Under the pieces are notes generated by a model. It worked only from the letters and a program-made list of their open reading frames with translations, did not search any database and had not been told where the DNA came from. From NCBI GenBank assembly GCA_034007745.1, contig JAVEQI010000020.1, positions 1 to 59,110 of the forward strand: a stretch of DNA of 59,110 nucleotides, in the 5' to 3' direction. The translations under genes were made by a program, and so were the position numbers. Position 1 is the stretch's first letter, and every line of letters starts with the position of its first letter. Of this stretch, positions 7,008 to 16,550 are shown piece by piece. Source of the stretch: Desulforapulum sp034007745 (GTDB lineage: Bacteria; Desulfobacterota; Desulfobacteria; Desulfobacterales; Desulfobacteraceae).

Positions 7008-8807
7008 TTATTGACTGAACCGTTCAAGATAGTTTTGAAATAGTTCAGGGTGAACCCTTGAAAACCGGTCAAAGTCTCCAAGGATATCCATTCCCGGAAT
7101 CAGGGCCTTTACAACGGGTAGGCCGATGTCCCTGCGGGTCAAATCTACGTAAAAGGGGCGCCGGCCGTTGGCCATCAGCAATTTTTCCACCAGGTCAAGA
7201 TCTTGGCCGTGGTCGCCGGTGGAGTAGTCGGGCAGGTTGTTATACCTCACACCGACCAGATCTGCCAGGCCTCCAGCCGATGGGGGCCCCGAGGGAAATG
7301 GGTAGGTAGTCTCGGTCATGGCCGATACAATTGCCTGCCTTGCGTTGAGGCGGGTCGCCGTTCCCTTGTGAATGGTGCCGTCCTTGGCTCTTACAAAGCA
7401 CTTGCAGCAGGGGATGCCCGATTTCGGGGTAAGGTCCTGGAACTGAAGGTGGATACCCATGGATTTGTAGGCCTCGAAAAGGGAGGCAATCGGGCTGTTT
7501 TTGGTAACCAGGTCAAAGCAGGTCTCCGGGGTAAAGGGTACTGTGGCCTCCTGGTGGCGTTCCACAATTTCTAAAACGGCCGATAACTTTGCCTGCTCCA
7601 TGGTGTTGCCCGAGGCAAGCCCGGTTGATCCAAGCCCCGAAAACAGGGAGGTTTCATCGAGGTTGCAGAAGAGGAACAGGGCCTGGACCGGGACCATGGC
7701 GGGTTCCAGACCGTTCTTTCCCGGTGTCATTCCCTCTATCCAGTGGAGGGGTTCTCCACTATAATTCACCTCAAGTGCCAGATCGGCGGGATTAAGGGCG
7801 CTTATTCCCCGCTCTAGGAGCTCCTGGTGGGTGGCCCGGGTCAGGGGGTAATCCCGTGCATACCCCTCTACTCCCCTTTGGGAGATTGAGGCAAAGGCCG
7901 AGCATCGCTCCACGATCTCCATGGAAAGCGAAGCCCTGGCATGTTCAAGGGTCAGACCCCTGCCATAGCTTGTCTGGGGACCGGACAGGGTGAATCGGTT
8001 TCTCAGGTTGTCGGTCCAAGTTGAAAACGACCAGCGCCTGAGCAGGGCAAAGGGGCTGAGGCTCGATTCGTGGCGCATCTCCTGTTCGATCTTGACCCCT
8101 GCACCGTTCAGACGCTCCAGGGCCGTCTGTGCCGTCTGTTCAAGGGAGAACTGCTGCCCGGACTCAAGGGGTTTTTCATCCTTTTTGCTCTTTATCATAG
8201 TGGATATCATATCCACAATGGTCACAGTCTGCTCCTGGCGGACCATGCATTCCCCGTGACATATAGGGGGAAGGCCTGTCCTGTCCGGGGAGGGAAGCGG
8301 GGTGTGGTTGGTCATATTTTCTCTGAAGATCTTTATCCAGCCTGTGTGGAGCCTTCGGTTCGCCATGAGGGCCGATGGGATATCCACAAGGGGAGTATAA
8401 CAGCCCATTTCGGTAATGGCTGCCCTTGAAAAGAACTGTTCGACCTTTGGGAGAGGTTGGGACAGGAGGAGCTGTTCGCAGGTAAGGGCCTGTAAAATCA
8501 TGTTGTCCTCGGCCTTTGCCCTGGTGATAATAGATTCCACCTCGTCAGTGTCCAGTTTTGCCATGAGGTTCAGGGCGTACTGGTGGAGAAATTTGTCCAT
8601 GGGTCGATGGTGGAGCAGGGCCACGGCCTCGTCAAGGGAGAGTTGAGAGCAGGGAAGAGCTGTGAAGAAACCCGTTGCGAGCTCGGTGCTGGATAGTTTT
8701 AACTCGTAGTCCAGGGTGTCGTCGAAAGTTATCTCCGAAATTTCGTTGGAAGTGTTGTCTGAAATATTGTCCAAAAGAATTCTCCTTGAATCTTTAGCCG
8801 CATGCAT
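7008..8807 (-). CDS. YcaO-domain protein with N-terminal extension
   Basis: YcaO enzymes use ATP to activate backbone amides, making azolines or thioamides, or act with RimO. Here the YcaO domain occupies roughly the last 330 residues. ATP/Mg segments ASLSMEIVER and LSAVLEIVER are visible, as is the typical C-terminal VVKALIPGMD. The first 260 residues form a separate, mostly helical domain with CHGEC and, later, a CCKC cluster. No TfuA, dehydrogenase, precursor peptide or RimO gene is adjacent, so the target is unknown. Start is uncertain: ATG at 8807, TTG at 8855, or TTG at 8774, which has a good AAGGAG seven bases upstream. Confidence 0.85.
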   Translation of the reverse strand: MHAAKDSRRILLDNISDNTSNEISEITFDDTLDYELKLSSTELATGFFTALPCSQLSLDEAVALLHHRPMDKFLHQYALNLMAKLDTDEVESIITRAKAEDNMILQALTCEQLLLSQPLPKVEQFFSRAAITEMGCYTPLVDIPSALMANRRLHTGWIKIFRENMTNHTPLPSPDRTGLPPICHGECMVRQEQTVTIVDMISTMIKSKKDEKPLESGQQFSLEQTAQTALERLNGAGVKIEQEMRHESSLSPFALLRRWSFSTWTDNLRNRFTLSGPQTSYGRGLTLEHARASLSMEIVERCSAFASISQRGVEGYARDYPLTRATHQELLERGISALNPADLALEVNYSGEPLHWIEGMTPGKNGLEPAMVPVQALFLFCNLDETSLFSGLGSTGLASGNTMEQAKLSAVLEIVERHQEATVPFTPETCFDLVTKNSPIASLFEAYKSMGIHLQFQDLTPKSGIPCCKCFVRAKDGTIHKGTATRLNARQAIVSAMTETTYPFPSGPPSAGGLADLVGVRYNNLPDYSTGDHGQDLDLVEKLLMANGRRPFYVDLTRRDIGLPVVKALIPGMDILGDFDRFSRVHPELFQNYLERFSQ

Positions 8808-9027
8808 CTCTTCAGGGGTTCTTAAAACCCTAAATAGCAAGAGTTGTGCCAGCAAATCATGGGCAAAGCGTTTAAACGATTCTCCGCCCCTTTTTATGAG
8901 CCTTTTTTGTTGAAGATGGATTTCAATCTGTCAGCGGCTCTCCAATGTTTTGTCGGTTTTTATTGCATTTTGTAAATAATATCGATCGGCCTGATCACCG
9001 GGGATATCGATAATGTGGCCGCCTCAA

Positions 9028-10467
9028 CTATCTGCTATTTGGTCTGTCACTCCCCCGCAGGAAGGACAAAACTGCACCCAGGCAGGCTATCAGGCTGCCT
9101 GCCGCCATTGCCCTGTGAAATCCTGCCATGAAGAAAGGTTCCACATCCGGTGTGTAGGTTTTAAAGGGTATTCCATGGTTGAGACTTGTAAAGGTTCCTG
9201 TGAAGATCAATCCGGCAAGGGCAACACCCACAACCATTCCAAGATTCCTGGCCGTTGCAACGGCAGCCGATGCAATGCCCCGGCGGTTGGCAGGAATCGC
9301 TCCCATGGCAGCTGTGCTGTTGGGTGAAACAAACAGGGACATGCCCGTCCCCGCAAGGGCCAGGCGCCACACAACGGCGGCCGTGCCCGAAGAGGGATCT
9401 AACCAGGTAAACGAGAACAGGGCCAGGGCAAGAAGGGCCATGCCAAGGGTGCAGGGAAATCTTGATCCGGTTCGGTTATAAAGGGCGCCTGACATGGGTG
9501 CGATAAAGAAAAGCAGGACAAAGGGGGTGATCATTATGAGCCCCGCACCCGATGCCGAAAGACCGCAGGGATGGACAAGGAAAAAGGGCATCATGAACAC
9601 GATTACGAACAATGCCCCGAACAGGATGGCCGAGGTGATTACGGGCAGAACAAACAGCCGGATCCTTAGCAGGGCCGGATCAAAAAGCGGGTAGGGGATC
9701 CTGGCCTCGTTCCAGATAAATCCCAGGCCTGCCATGGCCGATGCCAGAAGGAATCCCATGGTTTTTGTCGAGAAGAACGACCACTGGTTGAGGTGGGTGA
9801 GGACCACCAGCAGACACACGAGGCAGACGGCGAGCAGGAGACTGCCGGTCTTGTCTAGGGGTTCGAGATTACCGTGGTCGGCCCCTGTTCCCCGAAGGAT
9901 AATGAAGCCGGCCAGGGTGGCACCAATGCCGATGGGGATGTTTATGTAGAAGATGAATCTCCATGTGAACAGCTCCAGGAGAAATCCGCCTGCCACAGGA
10001 CCCGCCGTGAGGCCTGCGGCCACAACCGCCCCAACCATGCCAAGGGCCTTGCCCCGTTCCTTGACCGGGAAGGTATCAACTATCAGGGCGGGTGAGCACG
10101 CCATTAGCATTGCGGCACCACAGGCCTGCACTGCCCTGGATACGATCAGAAACATGGGGGTTCTTGCTGCGGCACACAGAAGAGAGCCCAGTGTAAATAT
10201 GATGAACCCACCCGTGTACACCACCCGTTTGCCCCGGATGTCGCTCAGGCGGCCAAAGGTCAGGAGAAGGGAAGAGATGGTGAGAAGATAGACCAACACC
10301 ACCCATTGAATGGTCTCGAGGCCTGTTTCCATGTCCTGCATGATGTAGGGCAGCGCAATGTTGACGATGCTTGAGTCCAGGGTGGACATGAACACCCCCA
10401 GGGCAACGCACACAAAGATGAGCCATTTTTTTTGTTCGGGATGTTCTTTTTTTCCGTTTATGATCAT
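9028..10467 (-). CDS. MFS drug:H+ antiporter, DHA2 (14-helix) family
   Basis: Inner-membrane efflux pump of 479 residues with about 14 hydrophobic helices. The first helix carries STLDSSIVNIALPYIMQDM, matching the DHA2/EmrB-QacA motif D1. GRLSDIRGKR is the loop 2-3 motif A, and GPVAGGFLLELFTWRFIFYI resembles motif C. It follows uvrA on the same strand, but a strong hairpin lies between them. No EmrA-like membrane fusion gene is adjacent, so it may act alone. Substrate not predictable. Confidence 0.9.
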   Translation of the reverse strand: MIINGKKEHPEQKKWLIFVCVALGVFMSTLDSSIVNIALPYIMQDMETGLETIQWVVLVYLLTISSLLLTFGRLSDIRGKRVVYTGGFIIFTLGSLLCAAARTPMFLIVSRAVQACGAAMLMACSPALIVDTFPVKERGKALGMVGAVVAAGLTAGPVAGGFLLELFTWRFIFYINIPIGIGATLAGFIILRGTGADHGNLEPLDKTGSLLLAVCLVCLLVVLTHLNQWSFFSTKTMGFLLASAMAGLGFIWNEARIPYPLFDPALLRIRLFVLPVITSAILFGALFVIVFMMPFFLVHPCGLSASGAGLIMITPFVLLFFIAPMSGALYNRTGSRFPCTLGMALLALALFSFTWLDPSSGTAAVVWRLALAGTGMSLFVSPNSTAAMGAIPANRRGIASAAVATARNLGMVVGVALAGLIFTGTFTSLNHGIPFKTYTPDVEPFFMAGFHRAMAAGSLIACLGAVLSFLRGSDRPNSR

Positions 10468-10502
10468 AGTGTTTAAATTTTCTTTTTTATAAGAAACAGC
10501 TC

Positions 10503-10552
10503 TTAGGGGTTAGCTCTTAGCTAACAGCTAACAGCTAAAAGCTAACCCCTAA
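10503..10552 (-). terminator. Heptad-repeat hairpin after uvrA
   Basis: Arms 10503-10522 and 10533-10552 pair at 19 of 20 bases around a 10-base loop. The element starts 4 bases after the uvrA stop and is built from TTAGCT/AGCTAA units. No U-tract follows, but the stem is strong. Member of the heptad repeat family. Confidence 0.6.
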
Positions 10553-10555
10553 CAC

Positions 10556-13492
10556 CTATCGTGTTTCATCCTTCAGCATTTTTTTCAGAAAAAACCCGGT
10601 GTAGCTCTTGTCTGATTTTGCCACCTTTTCAGGCGATCCCTGGGCAACGATCTCGCCGCCCCTGTGGCCACCCTCCGGGCCAAGGTCGATGACCCAGTCT
10701 GCGGTTTTGATAACGTCCAGGTTGTGCTCGATGATGATCACGGTGTTGCCGGCAAGGCTCAGTCGCTGGAGAACCTGGAGCAAAAGCCGTACGTCCTGGA
10801 AGTGGAGGCCGGTTGTAGGTTCGTCCAGGATATAGAGGGTCTTGCCCGTATCCCTCTTTGCAAGTTCCCTGGCAAGTTTGATGCGCTGGGCCTCGCCGCC
10901 GGAGAGGGTCGTGGCTGCTTGACCAAGTTTAATATAGGTGAGCCCCACATCCATCAGGGTGGTGAGAATGGTTCGTATTTTCGGATGGTTCTTGAATAGT
11001 TCCAGGGCCTGGACCACCGAAAGGTCGAGGACATCGGCAATGGAATGTGCCCTGTACTTGATCTCCAGGGTGGCTGTGTTAAACCTTCGGCCCTGGCACA
11101 CCTCGCAGGGAACAAACACGTCCGCCAGAAAGTGCATCTCAACCTTTATATATCCATCCCCGTTGCAGGCCTCGCAACGCCCGCCCTTCACGTTGAATGA
11201 AAAGCGGCCCTTGAGGTAGCCCCTGGCCCTTGCCTCTGGAATGTCGGCAAACAGCTCCCGGATAGGGTCGAATACCTTGGTGTAGGTTGCGGGATTGCTC
11301 CTTGGGGTTCGGCCGATGGGTTTCTGGTCGATGTTGATGATCTTGTCCAGGTTCTCAAGGCCCGTGATGGTTCGGTGGCGGCCAATCTCCAGGTCGGCGT
11401 TGTTGAGTCCCACGGCAAGGGCCGGATAGAGGATCTGGTTGATCAGGGTGGATTTCCCGGCCCCTGAAACTCCGGTCACGGCAACGACGAGCCCTAAAGG
11501 AATTTTGGCCGTGACGTTTTTCAGGTTGTTTTCCGTGGCCCCCTTGATGGTAACAAAGCGGTTGCCCGTCTGTTTCGGGGTTCTCCTTGTTCCGGGAACC
11601 TCGATGGTTTCCATGCGGTTGAGGAAGCGCCCCGTGATGGATTCGGGGTTGGACCGAATCTGGTCCGGGGTTCCCTGGGCCACGATCTGACCTCCAAGAT
11701 GGCCGGCTCCAGGGCCGATATCCACGATCCAGTCGCTCTTTTCCATGGTCTCCTGGTCGTGCTCCACAACGATGAGGGTGTTGCCGATGTCCCGCAGATG
11801 GTGGAGGGTGTTTAAGAGCTTTCCATTGTCCCGCTGATGAAGACCGATGGACGGTTCGTCCAGGATGTAGAGAACTCCGGTTAGCTCCGACCCGATCTGG
11901 GAGGCGAGGCGTATTCTCTGGGATTCGCCTCCGGACAGGGTGGGACCGTTCCGGTCAAGGGAGAGATAGTCAAGACCCACGTTGACAAGGAAGCCCAGGC
12001 GGTCCCGGATCTCTTTGAGCAGCTCTTCTGCGATGATAAGCTGACTTCCCTCCAGCTTCAGGCCGGTGATGAATTCATAGGTATCCTGGATGGTCATCTC
12101 GGTGAGATCGATGATGGATGATCCGTTGATTTTGACGTGGAGCACCTCCTCCTTGAGACGCCGCCCCTGGCAAACCGGACAGGGTCTGGATGTCATAAAG
12201 CCCGAGTAGTAGCGTTTCGAACCTTCGGACTGGGTTGCGCGATACCGGCGCATGAGGGTGTTGATCACCCCCTCGTGGGCCATGGTTACCTCGCCCTGGA
12301 CCTTTGCCGAGTTCCAGTTGACGGTGACCTCCCGGCCGTTGGAGCCGAACAGGATGAGGTTCTGCTGATCTTTGGGAAGATCCTTCCAGGGGGTGTTGAA
12401 GTCCAGCCCCCACTGTTCCTCCATGGCCAGGAGTTGTTCCTTGCCCCAGGAGCTGTTGGTGTAGCGTGGATTCTTCAGAAAATAATTTTTCCAGGGAATG
12501 ACGGCTCCCTGGCGGATGGATAGATCCGGGTCTGCCACAACCTTGTTCACATCCATGGACAGGAGGGTTCCAATGCCGTTGCACTCAGAGCACATGCCAA
12601 GGGGAGAGTTGAAGGAAAAGAGCTGGGGTACAAGTTCGGGATAGGCCGTGCCGCAGCAGGATCGGGCCTCGCTCATTCTCAGGTCTTCCCTGCCCGGGAT
12701 ATGAACCAGGAGCTGACCGTTTCCAAGTTTAAGGGCGGTCTCCACCGAGTCCGTGAGGCGCTTTGTGAAATCTGCATCATCCTTGATCACCAGGCGGTCC
12801 ACCACCACCTCGATGTTATGCTTCTTGTTCTTTGCAAGGTTCTGGACGTCGGCAAATTCCCGGACCACCCCGTCGATTCTTACCCTGGCAAACCCCTCTT
12901 TCTTGAGTTCTTCCAGGCGCTCCCGGTGTTCACCCTTCCGGTTCTCCACTATGGGAGCCATGACAAGGATCTTCGAGCCGGGGGGAAGGGATAGAATCTG
13001 GGCCACCATGCTTTCGGCACTTCCCCGGCCCACCTTTTTGCCGCATGTAAAGCAGAACTGGGTGCCGATCCTTGCAAACAATACCCTGAGATAGTCGTAG
13101 ATCTCGGTGATCGTTCCCACGGTGGACCTCGGGTTTTTGCTGGCCGCCTTCTGCTCGATGGCTATGGTGGGGGAAAGCCCCCGGATTGTGTCGTACTTGG
13201 GTTTTTCCATCTGGCCGATGAACTGCCGGGCATAGGAGGAGAGGGACTCCACATAGCGGCGCTGGCCCTCGGCAAAGATAGTGTCAAAGGCAAGGCTCGA
13301 TTTTCCCGACCCAGACACCCCCGTGAACACGATGAGCTGTTTCTTGGGAAGCTCCACATCTATGTTCTTCAGGTTGTGCTCCCTCGCCCCCTTTACCGTT
13401 ATGGTATCAAGTTCACGGGTTCTACCCTGGATATTTGCGGGTTCCGTCTCTTCGAGTATTATGGCTTGCGTTGCTGTATCGCCGTTCTTCAT
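10556..13492 (-). CDS. uvrA: Excinuclease ABC subunit A
   Basis: Damage-recognition ATPase of nucleotide excision repair; works with UvrB and UvrC, neither of which is in this window. Two ABC modules: Walker A GVSGSGKSSLAFDT near the N terminus and GVSGAGKSTLINQ in the second half, with signatures LSGGESQRIRLA and LSGGEAQRIKLA. The second zinc module is clear in GGRCEACNGDGY and PCEVCQGRR. At 978 residues it is slightly longer than the usual 940, through an N-terminal tail of about 25 residues. It ends 4 bases from a 20-base hairpin. Confidence 0.98.
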   Translation of the reverse strand: MKNGDTATQAIILEETEPANIQGRTRELDTITVKGAREHNLKNIDVELPKKQLIVFTGVSGSGKSSLAFDTIFAEGQRRYVESLSSYARQFIGQMEKPKYDTIRGLSPTIAIEQKAASKNPRSTVGTITEIYDYLRVLFARIGTQFCFTCGKKVGRGSAESMVAQILSLPPGSKILVMAPIVENRKGEHRERLEELKKEGFARVRIDGVVREFADVQNLAKNKKHNIEVVVDRLVIKDDADFTKRLTDSVETALKLGNGQLLVHIPGREDLRMSEARSCCGTAYPELVPQLFSFNSPLGMCSECNGIGTLLSMDVNKVVADPDLSIRQGAVIPWKNYFLKNPRYTNSSWGKEQLLAMEEQWGLDFNTPWKDLPKDQQNLILFGSNGREVTVNWNSAKVQGEVTMAHEGVINTLMRRYRATQSEGSKRYYSGFMTSRPCPVCQGRRLKEEVLHVKINGSSIIDLTEMTIQDTYEFITGLKLEGSQLIIAEELLKEIRDRLGFLVNVGLDYLSLDRNGPTLSGGESQRIRLASQIGSELTGVLYILDEPSIGLHQRDNGKLLNTLHHLRDIGNTLIVVEHDQETMEKSDWIVDIGPGAGHLGGQIVAQGTPDQIRSNPESITGRFLNRMETIEVPGTRRTPKQTGNRFVTIKGATENNLKNVTAKIPLGLVVAVTGVSGAGKSTLINQILYPALAVGLNNADLEIGRHRTITGLENLDKIINIDQKPIGRTPRSNPATYTKVFDPIRELFADIPEARARGYLKGRFSFNVKGGRCEACNGDGYIKVEMHFLADVFVPCEVCQGRRFNTATLEIKYRAHSIADVLDLSVVQALELFKNHPKIRTILTTLMDVGLTYIKLGQAATTLSGGEAQRIKLARELAKRDTGKTLYILDEPTTGLHFQDVRLLLQVLQRLSLAGNTVIIIEHNLDVIKTADWVIDLGPEGGHRGGEIVAQGSPEKVAKSDKSYTGFFLKKMLKDETR

Positions 13493-13611
13493 AGTGTTAT
13501 CCGTGGTCTAATATGTTAACCCCCTTTGAATGGGGAATCTGTTCTTATAAATTTTCATGTCAGTTTCAAACAGAAGAAAGTAAGCACGACCCGGATAATG
13601 TAAAGAGAGTA

Positions 13612-15120
13612 TCACCCTCCCATCAAAGCCCTGGCCTCTGAGGTCAGGGGGATAAGGTCGGTTTTATCCAGCAGGTCCAGGTTGAACTTTCGATTCAGGG
13701 CGGCAAAATGCCTGAGTCCAAATGCAATTTTGTTGAGATAGGAAAAAACACCGATGGCCCCGGTGGGAAATTCATTGGCCCGGGTACCGTAAATGGCACG
13801 AAGATCCGGAAGGTCGGAGAATATTTCTTGAACGGTTGAACCATAGGGCTTAAATCCTTCGGGAACATTCCCGGCCTTGATTTCATCACCAATTTTTTTG
13901 CCGGTCATGGCTGCCGCCATTGATGCGCGGCAGAGACCGATCCCCAGGATGTGGCCGTCACCATAGGCAAGTCCTTTAAAGACCTGATCTTCACTCGCAA
14001 ATCCTCCGGTCATAACCATGGCCGGCAGCGTTTTGCCCTCTGCCTTTAATTGATTGCAGATGCGTACCACGGCATCTGCAAGGCAGACAGTAGGCAGCGA
14101 CCATTCGTTCATCATCTTTGAGGGGCTGTATCCAGAACCGCCCCCGGCCCCGTCAAAGGTGATCATATCCACCTTGTTTTCTGCGGCCATTCTCACCACC
14201 CGTTCTATATCTGACGGATCATATCCCGCCATCTTAAAGTAGATGTTTTTGGCACCCAGCGCCCTCAGTTCTGCGATATGGGTCTTCAAGGATTCCTCGG
14301 TCCACATGGGCAGGTTTGCATAGGTGTAGAAGTTGGGGCAGACCCCATCCTCATATGCCTTTTGCACCGAAGGGTCACTGGGGTCTGGATGGACCCGGTT
14401 ACCCTCTTGCTGGCGCTTAAGTGCGGTTTCAAGATCCTTTACCCGGATGACCGGCTGGGTGCCCTTTGCCCCCTGGCCGAATTTAATCTCAATTGCCTCT
14501 GCTCCATATTTCTCCATGGCAATCCTGGGGACGCCCATGAGGTCATCATCCACATTGCATTGCAGGACAATCTGTCCATATCCCCTGTCATATCGGCGGA
14601 AGCAGTCAAGGGCCTTGCCCAGCAGGGGAAAATCCGCAACCTTGCCGTTTTCGATCTTTAAATCCGGATCGTTGTTTCTGGCGTGTTCACCTATCACACA
14701 GGTTACGCCGGCCATGGCCCCACCGGCAAAGTAATCCTGCCAGTTGAGTTTGATCAATGCGGGAAGGATCACGGGCATTGTCATTTTCACGGGATTGAAG
14801 GTACCGTAACTGCGCTCGAGATTCACATTGAAAATTGTAGCGTCGTCCCGGGCCTTTCCCAATCCTCGAGCACCAAACACACGGCCGTTGATGTTAAAGT
14901 GGGAAAAATCAAGGGGATAGTCTTTTTCCGATGCAATTTGATTTTTTCCGGTTGTCATGGGGTAAACGGTCTGTGCTCCCAGAACTGCCGCCTGGGCCAG
15001 CTCGCAGGTTCCGCTGCACTCTTCCGAGCAAAAAGAGCACATCCCCGACTGGGGCGAGATAAACCTGCTGCGATTTCTTGCAAATGTAAATCCAGAACTC
15101 AAGGGGGGTGAATAGGACAT
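13612..15120 (-). CDS. FMN-binding glutamate synthase-core family oxidoreductase
   Basis: 502 residues resembling the FMN/Fe-S barrel domain of glutamate synthase large subunit, without the amidotransferase or structural C-terminal domains. The barrel shows IEIKFGQGAKGTQP, DMITFDGAGGGSGYSP and MVMTGGFASEDQV. The N terminus has a four-Cys pattern, Cys28, 31, 35 and 39 (CSFCSEECSGTC), suited to an iron-sulfur cluster and not part of classical GltB. Such stand-alone proteins are common in anaerobes and their reaction is mostly unknown. It has no partner gene; the preceding 340-base gap holds repeats only. Confidence 0.85.
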   Translation of the reverse strand: MSYSPPLSSGFTFARNRSRFISPQSGMCSFCSEECSGTCELAQAAVLGAQTVYPMTTGKNQIASEKDYPLDFSHFNINGRVFGARGLGKARDDATIFNVNLERSYGTFNPVKMTMPVILPALIKLNWQDYFAGGAMAGVTCVIGEHARNNDPDLKIENGKVADFPLLGKALDCFRRYDRGYGQIVLQCNVDDDLMGVPRIAMEKYGAEAIEIKFGQGAKGTQPVIRVKDLETALKRQQEGNRVHPDPSDPSVQKAYEDGVCPNFYTYANLPMWTEESLKTHIAELRALGAKNIYFKMAGYDPSDIERVVRMAAENKVDMITFDGAGGGSGYSPSKMMNEWSLPTVCLADAVVRICNQLKAEGKTLPAMVMTGGFASEDQVFKGLAYGDGHILGIGLCRASMAAAMTGKKIGDEIKAGNVPEGFKPYGSTVQEIFSDLPDLRAIYGTRANEFPTGAIGVFSYLNKIAFGLRHFAALNRKFNLDLLDKTDLIPLTSEARALMGG

Positions 15121-15250
15121 GGTAACTGCCTTTTTTATTTAATCTACGTTCCTAAGGTCTCGGCATCAACTATAATATGCCGAACGTCGGCTATCATATA
15201 TAGGCTCTTCAACCCCGGCAAGGGATTTCCTCCTACCTATTTTAATTTTG

Positions 15251-15289
15251 ATTTCATATACCCCCCATGTCCTAGCGGACACAATGAAG
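15251..15289 (-). repeat. REP-like palindromic element, copy 2
   Basis: Minus strand: TTCATTGTGTCC-GCTA-GGACATGGGG then TATATGAAAT. The TGTCC/GGACA stem is perfect, in contrast to GTCC/GGAC in copy 1. It lies between the GltB-core gene and the divergent Rossmann gene. Confidence 0.5.
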
Positions 15290-15308
15290 GATGAAATACG
15301 ATGGTACA

Positions 15309-15370
15309 GGGCGGACAGTAGTTTCATTCCGCCCTCTTTGGTTCTCCTAACCGGAACCGCAAAACGTCGG
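15309..15370. repeat. Hairpin and CCGGAAC-core repeat in the 15121-15462 gap
   Basis: GGGCGGA / TCCGCCC (15309-15315, 15328-15334) forms a short stem. It runs into a repeat reading CTTTGGTTCTCCTAACCGGA then ACCGCAAAACGTCGG, related to the copies at 21374-21408 and 23308-23344. I see no gene in this 342-base gap. Confidence 0.4.
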
Positions 15371-15462
15371 CGGGCACTTTGGCTTTTAACACTTTTTTTC
15401 CCTTTGGTTTTTTCCAGGCAGTCTTGACAGAAAAAAATCTCCGGCCCATAATAATTCCCATT

Positions 15463-16146
15463 ATGGAAACCATCTGGATTATAGGGGCCGGCCACTTTGG
15501 CAGGCTGGCGGCTAACCGTTTGAGCGGCAGGAAAAAGGCCCGTAGCCTGGTGGTGGTGGACCCGGTGGCGAAGAACCTGGAGGATTTCCAGGCGATCGGC
15601 AAAATCACCACAGTACTTGGTGATGGTGTAGCCTTTTTGGACGAGCATCTCAAGCCTGGTGCGAAGGTTGACTGGGTTATTCCGTCCCTGCCCCTGCACC
15701 TAGGGTGGGAGTGGTGCCGAAGACGCCTTGGGCCGAGTCATCTCGTGCCGCTGCCGGCTGCAAGGCAAGAGGTACTTTCCCTCGTGCCCAACCCCATGGA
15801 AGGGACAGGCAACGATCTCTATGCCAGTTTTGCCGATTTTATCTGCCCGGACAATTGCAGCGAACCAAGCGAGTACTGCACAGTCACGGGGCTCCCCCGC
15901 AGGCAAAATCTTTACGAGGTCTTGGAAAAACTCCAGATACCAGGGTTCCGTTCCCTTGTCCTCCAAAGCCAGCAATTGTGTCCGGGCATTGGGGGCGTTA
16001 CCCCGGATCAGCTTTTTTCTCTGTTGGCAGATATCAAGGCGGCCCCTGGAAAACTTTTGATTTCCACAGCATGCAGATGTCATGGAGTAATTACTCCATC
16101 TCTTTATGTGATCTGTGGTCCTAGTGATAAAGGAGAAAGAACATGA
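15463..16146 (+). CDS. NAD(P)-binding Rossmann-fold protein, Cys-rich, unknown function
   Basis: 227 residues. The N terminus IWIIGAGHFGRLAANRL is a dinucleotide-binding GxGxxG fold resembling TrkA-N-type domains, followed by an acidic VVVDP at the end of strand two. The C-terminal half has Cys128, 132 and 139 (CPDNCSEPSEYC), and Cys204, Cys206 and His207 (ACRCHG), which may bind metal or an Fe-S cluster. Start ATG at 15463 places the fold at residue 4; no clear ribosome site is seen. An ATGA overlap with the next gene shows translational coupling. I do not recognise a function. Confidence 0.75.
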   Translation: METIWIIGAGHFGRLAANRLSGRKKARSLVVVDPVAKNLEDFQAIGKITTVLGDGVAFLDEHLKPGAKVDWVIPSLPLHLGWEWCRRRLGPSHLVPLPAARQEVLSLVPNPMEGTGNDLYASFADFICPDNCSEPSEYCTVTGLPRRQNLYEVLEKLQIPGFRSLVLQSQQLCPGIGGVTPDQLFSLLADIKAAPGKLLISTACRCHGVITPSLYVICGPSDKGERT

Positions 16147-16442
16147 CACAAATTGCCTCTCAATCAGCGGACACCTCGGTGGAGCATGTCAATATCCATG
16201 TGGATGACCCCGGGCTTGATTTTGAACGGGCAAAGGAGCTTGCAAAAAAAGCAGTCCTTGGCAAAACCTCCATGCCCATGCTGCTCTCGTGGAAAAATGG
16301 GATTGACGGCAGCTTTTATCCGACCTTTGAGTGTGGAAAGAGCGTTCAACCACCCTGGGTTGTCTATGCAAAGGCCAGGGGTGCGAATTTGACCGTTGAG
16401 ATCAATGACGGGGATTATGTATTTATGTTTCTCAAGCTTTGA
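16143..16442 (+). CDS. Conserved-looking small protein, unknown function
   Basis: 99 residues, soluble, translationally coupled to the Rossmann gene by a 4-base ATGA overlap, with AAAGGAG seven bases before its ATG. It contains LLSWKNGIDGSFYPTFECG and ends in YVFMFLKL. The pattern of a short domain with a central SW and a C-terminal VEINDGDYVF recalls small DUF families of anaerobes (possibly DUF5619), but this is from memory and uncertain. It probably works with the upstream protein. Confidence 0.7.
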   Translation: MTQIASQSADTSVEHVNIHVDDPGLDFERAKELAKKAVLGKTSMPMLLSWKNGIDGSFYPTFECGKSVQPPWVVYAKARGANLTVEINDGDYVFMFLKL

Positions 16443-16550
16443 ATTTATTCCCGCATTGCGGAGATCAACCTGAACCCCGTAATCCTGTATCCCGAGGTTA
16501 CACTGTCGTTAATTCGTACGTAATCACACAAAGAAAGGAGCGGAGAATCA

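Noticed and set aside
15166..15699. Minus-strand frame of 177 codons before the Rossmann gene
   Set aside because: It crosses two repeat elements and lies antisense to the Rossmann fold, which is the clearer coding signal.
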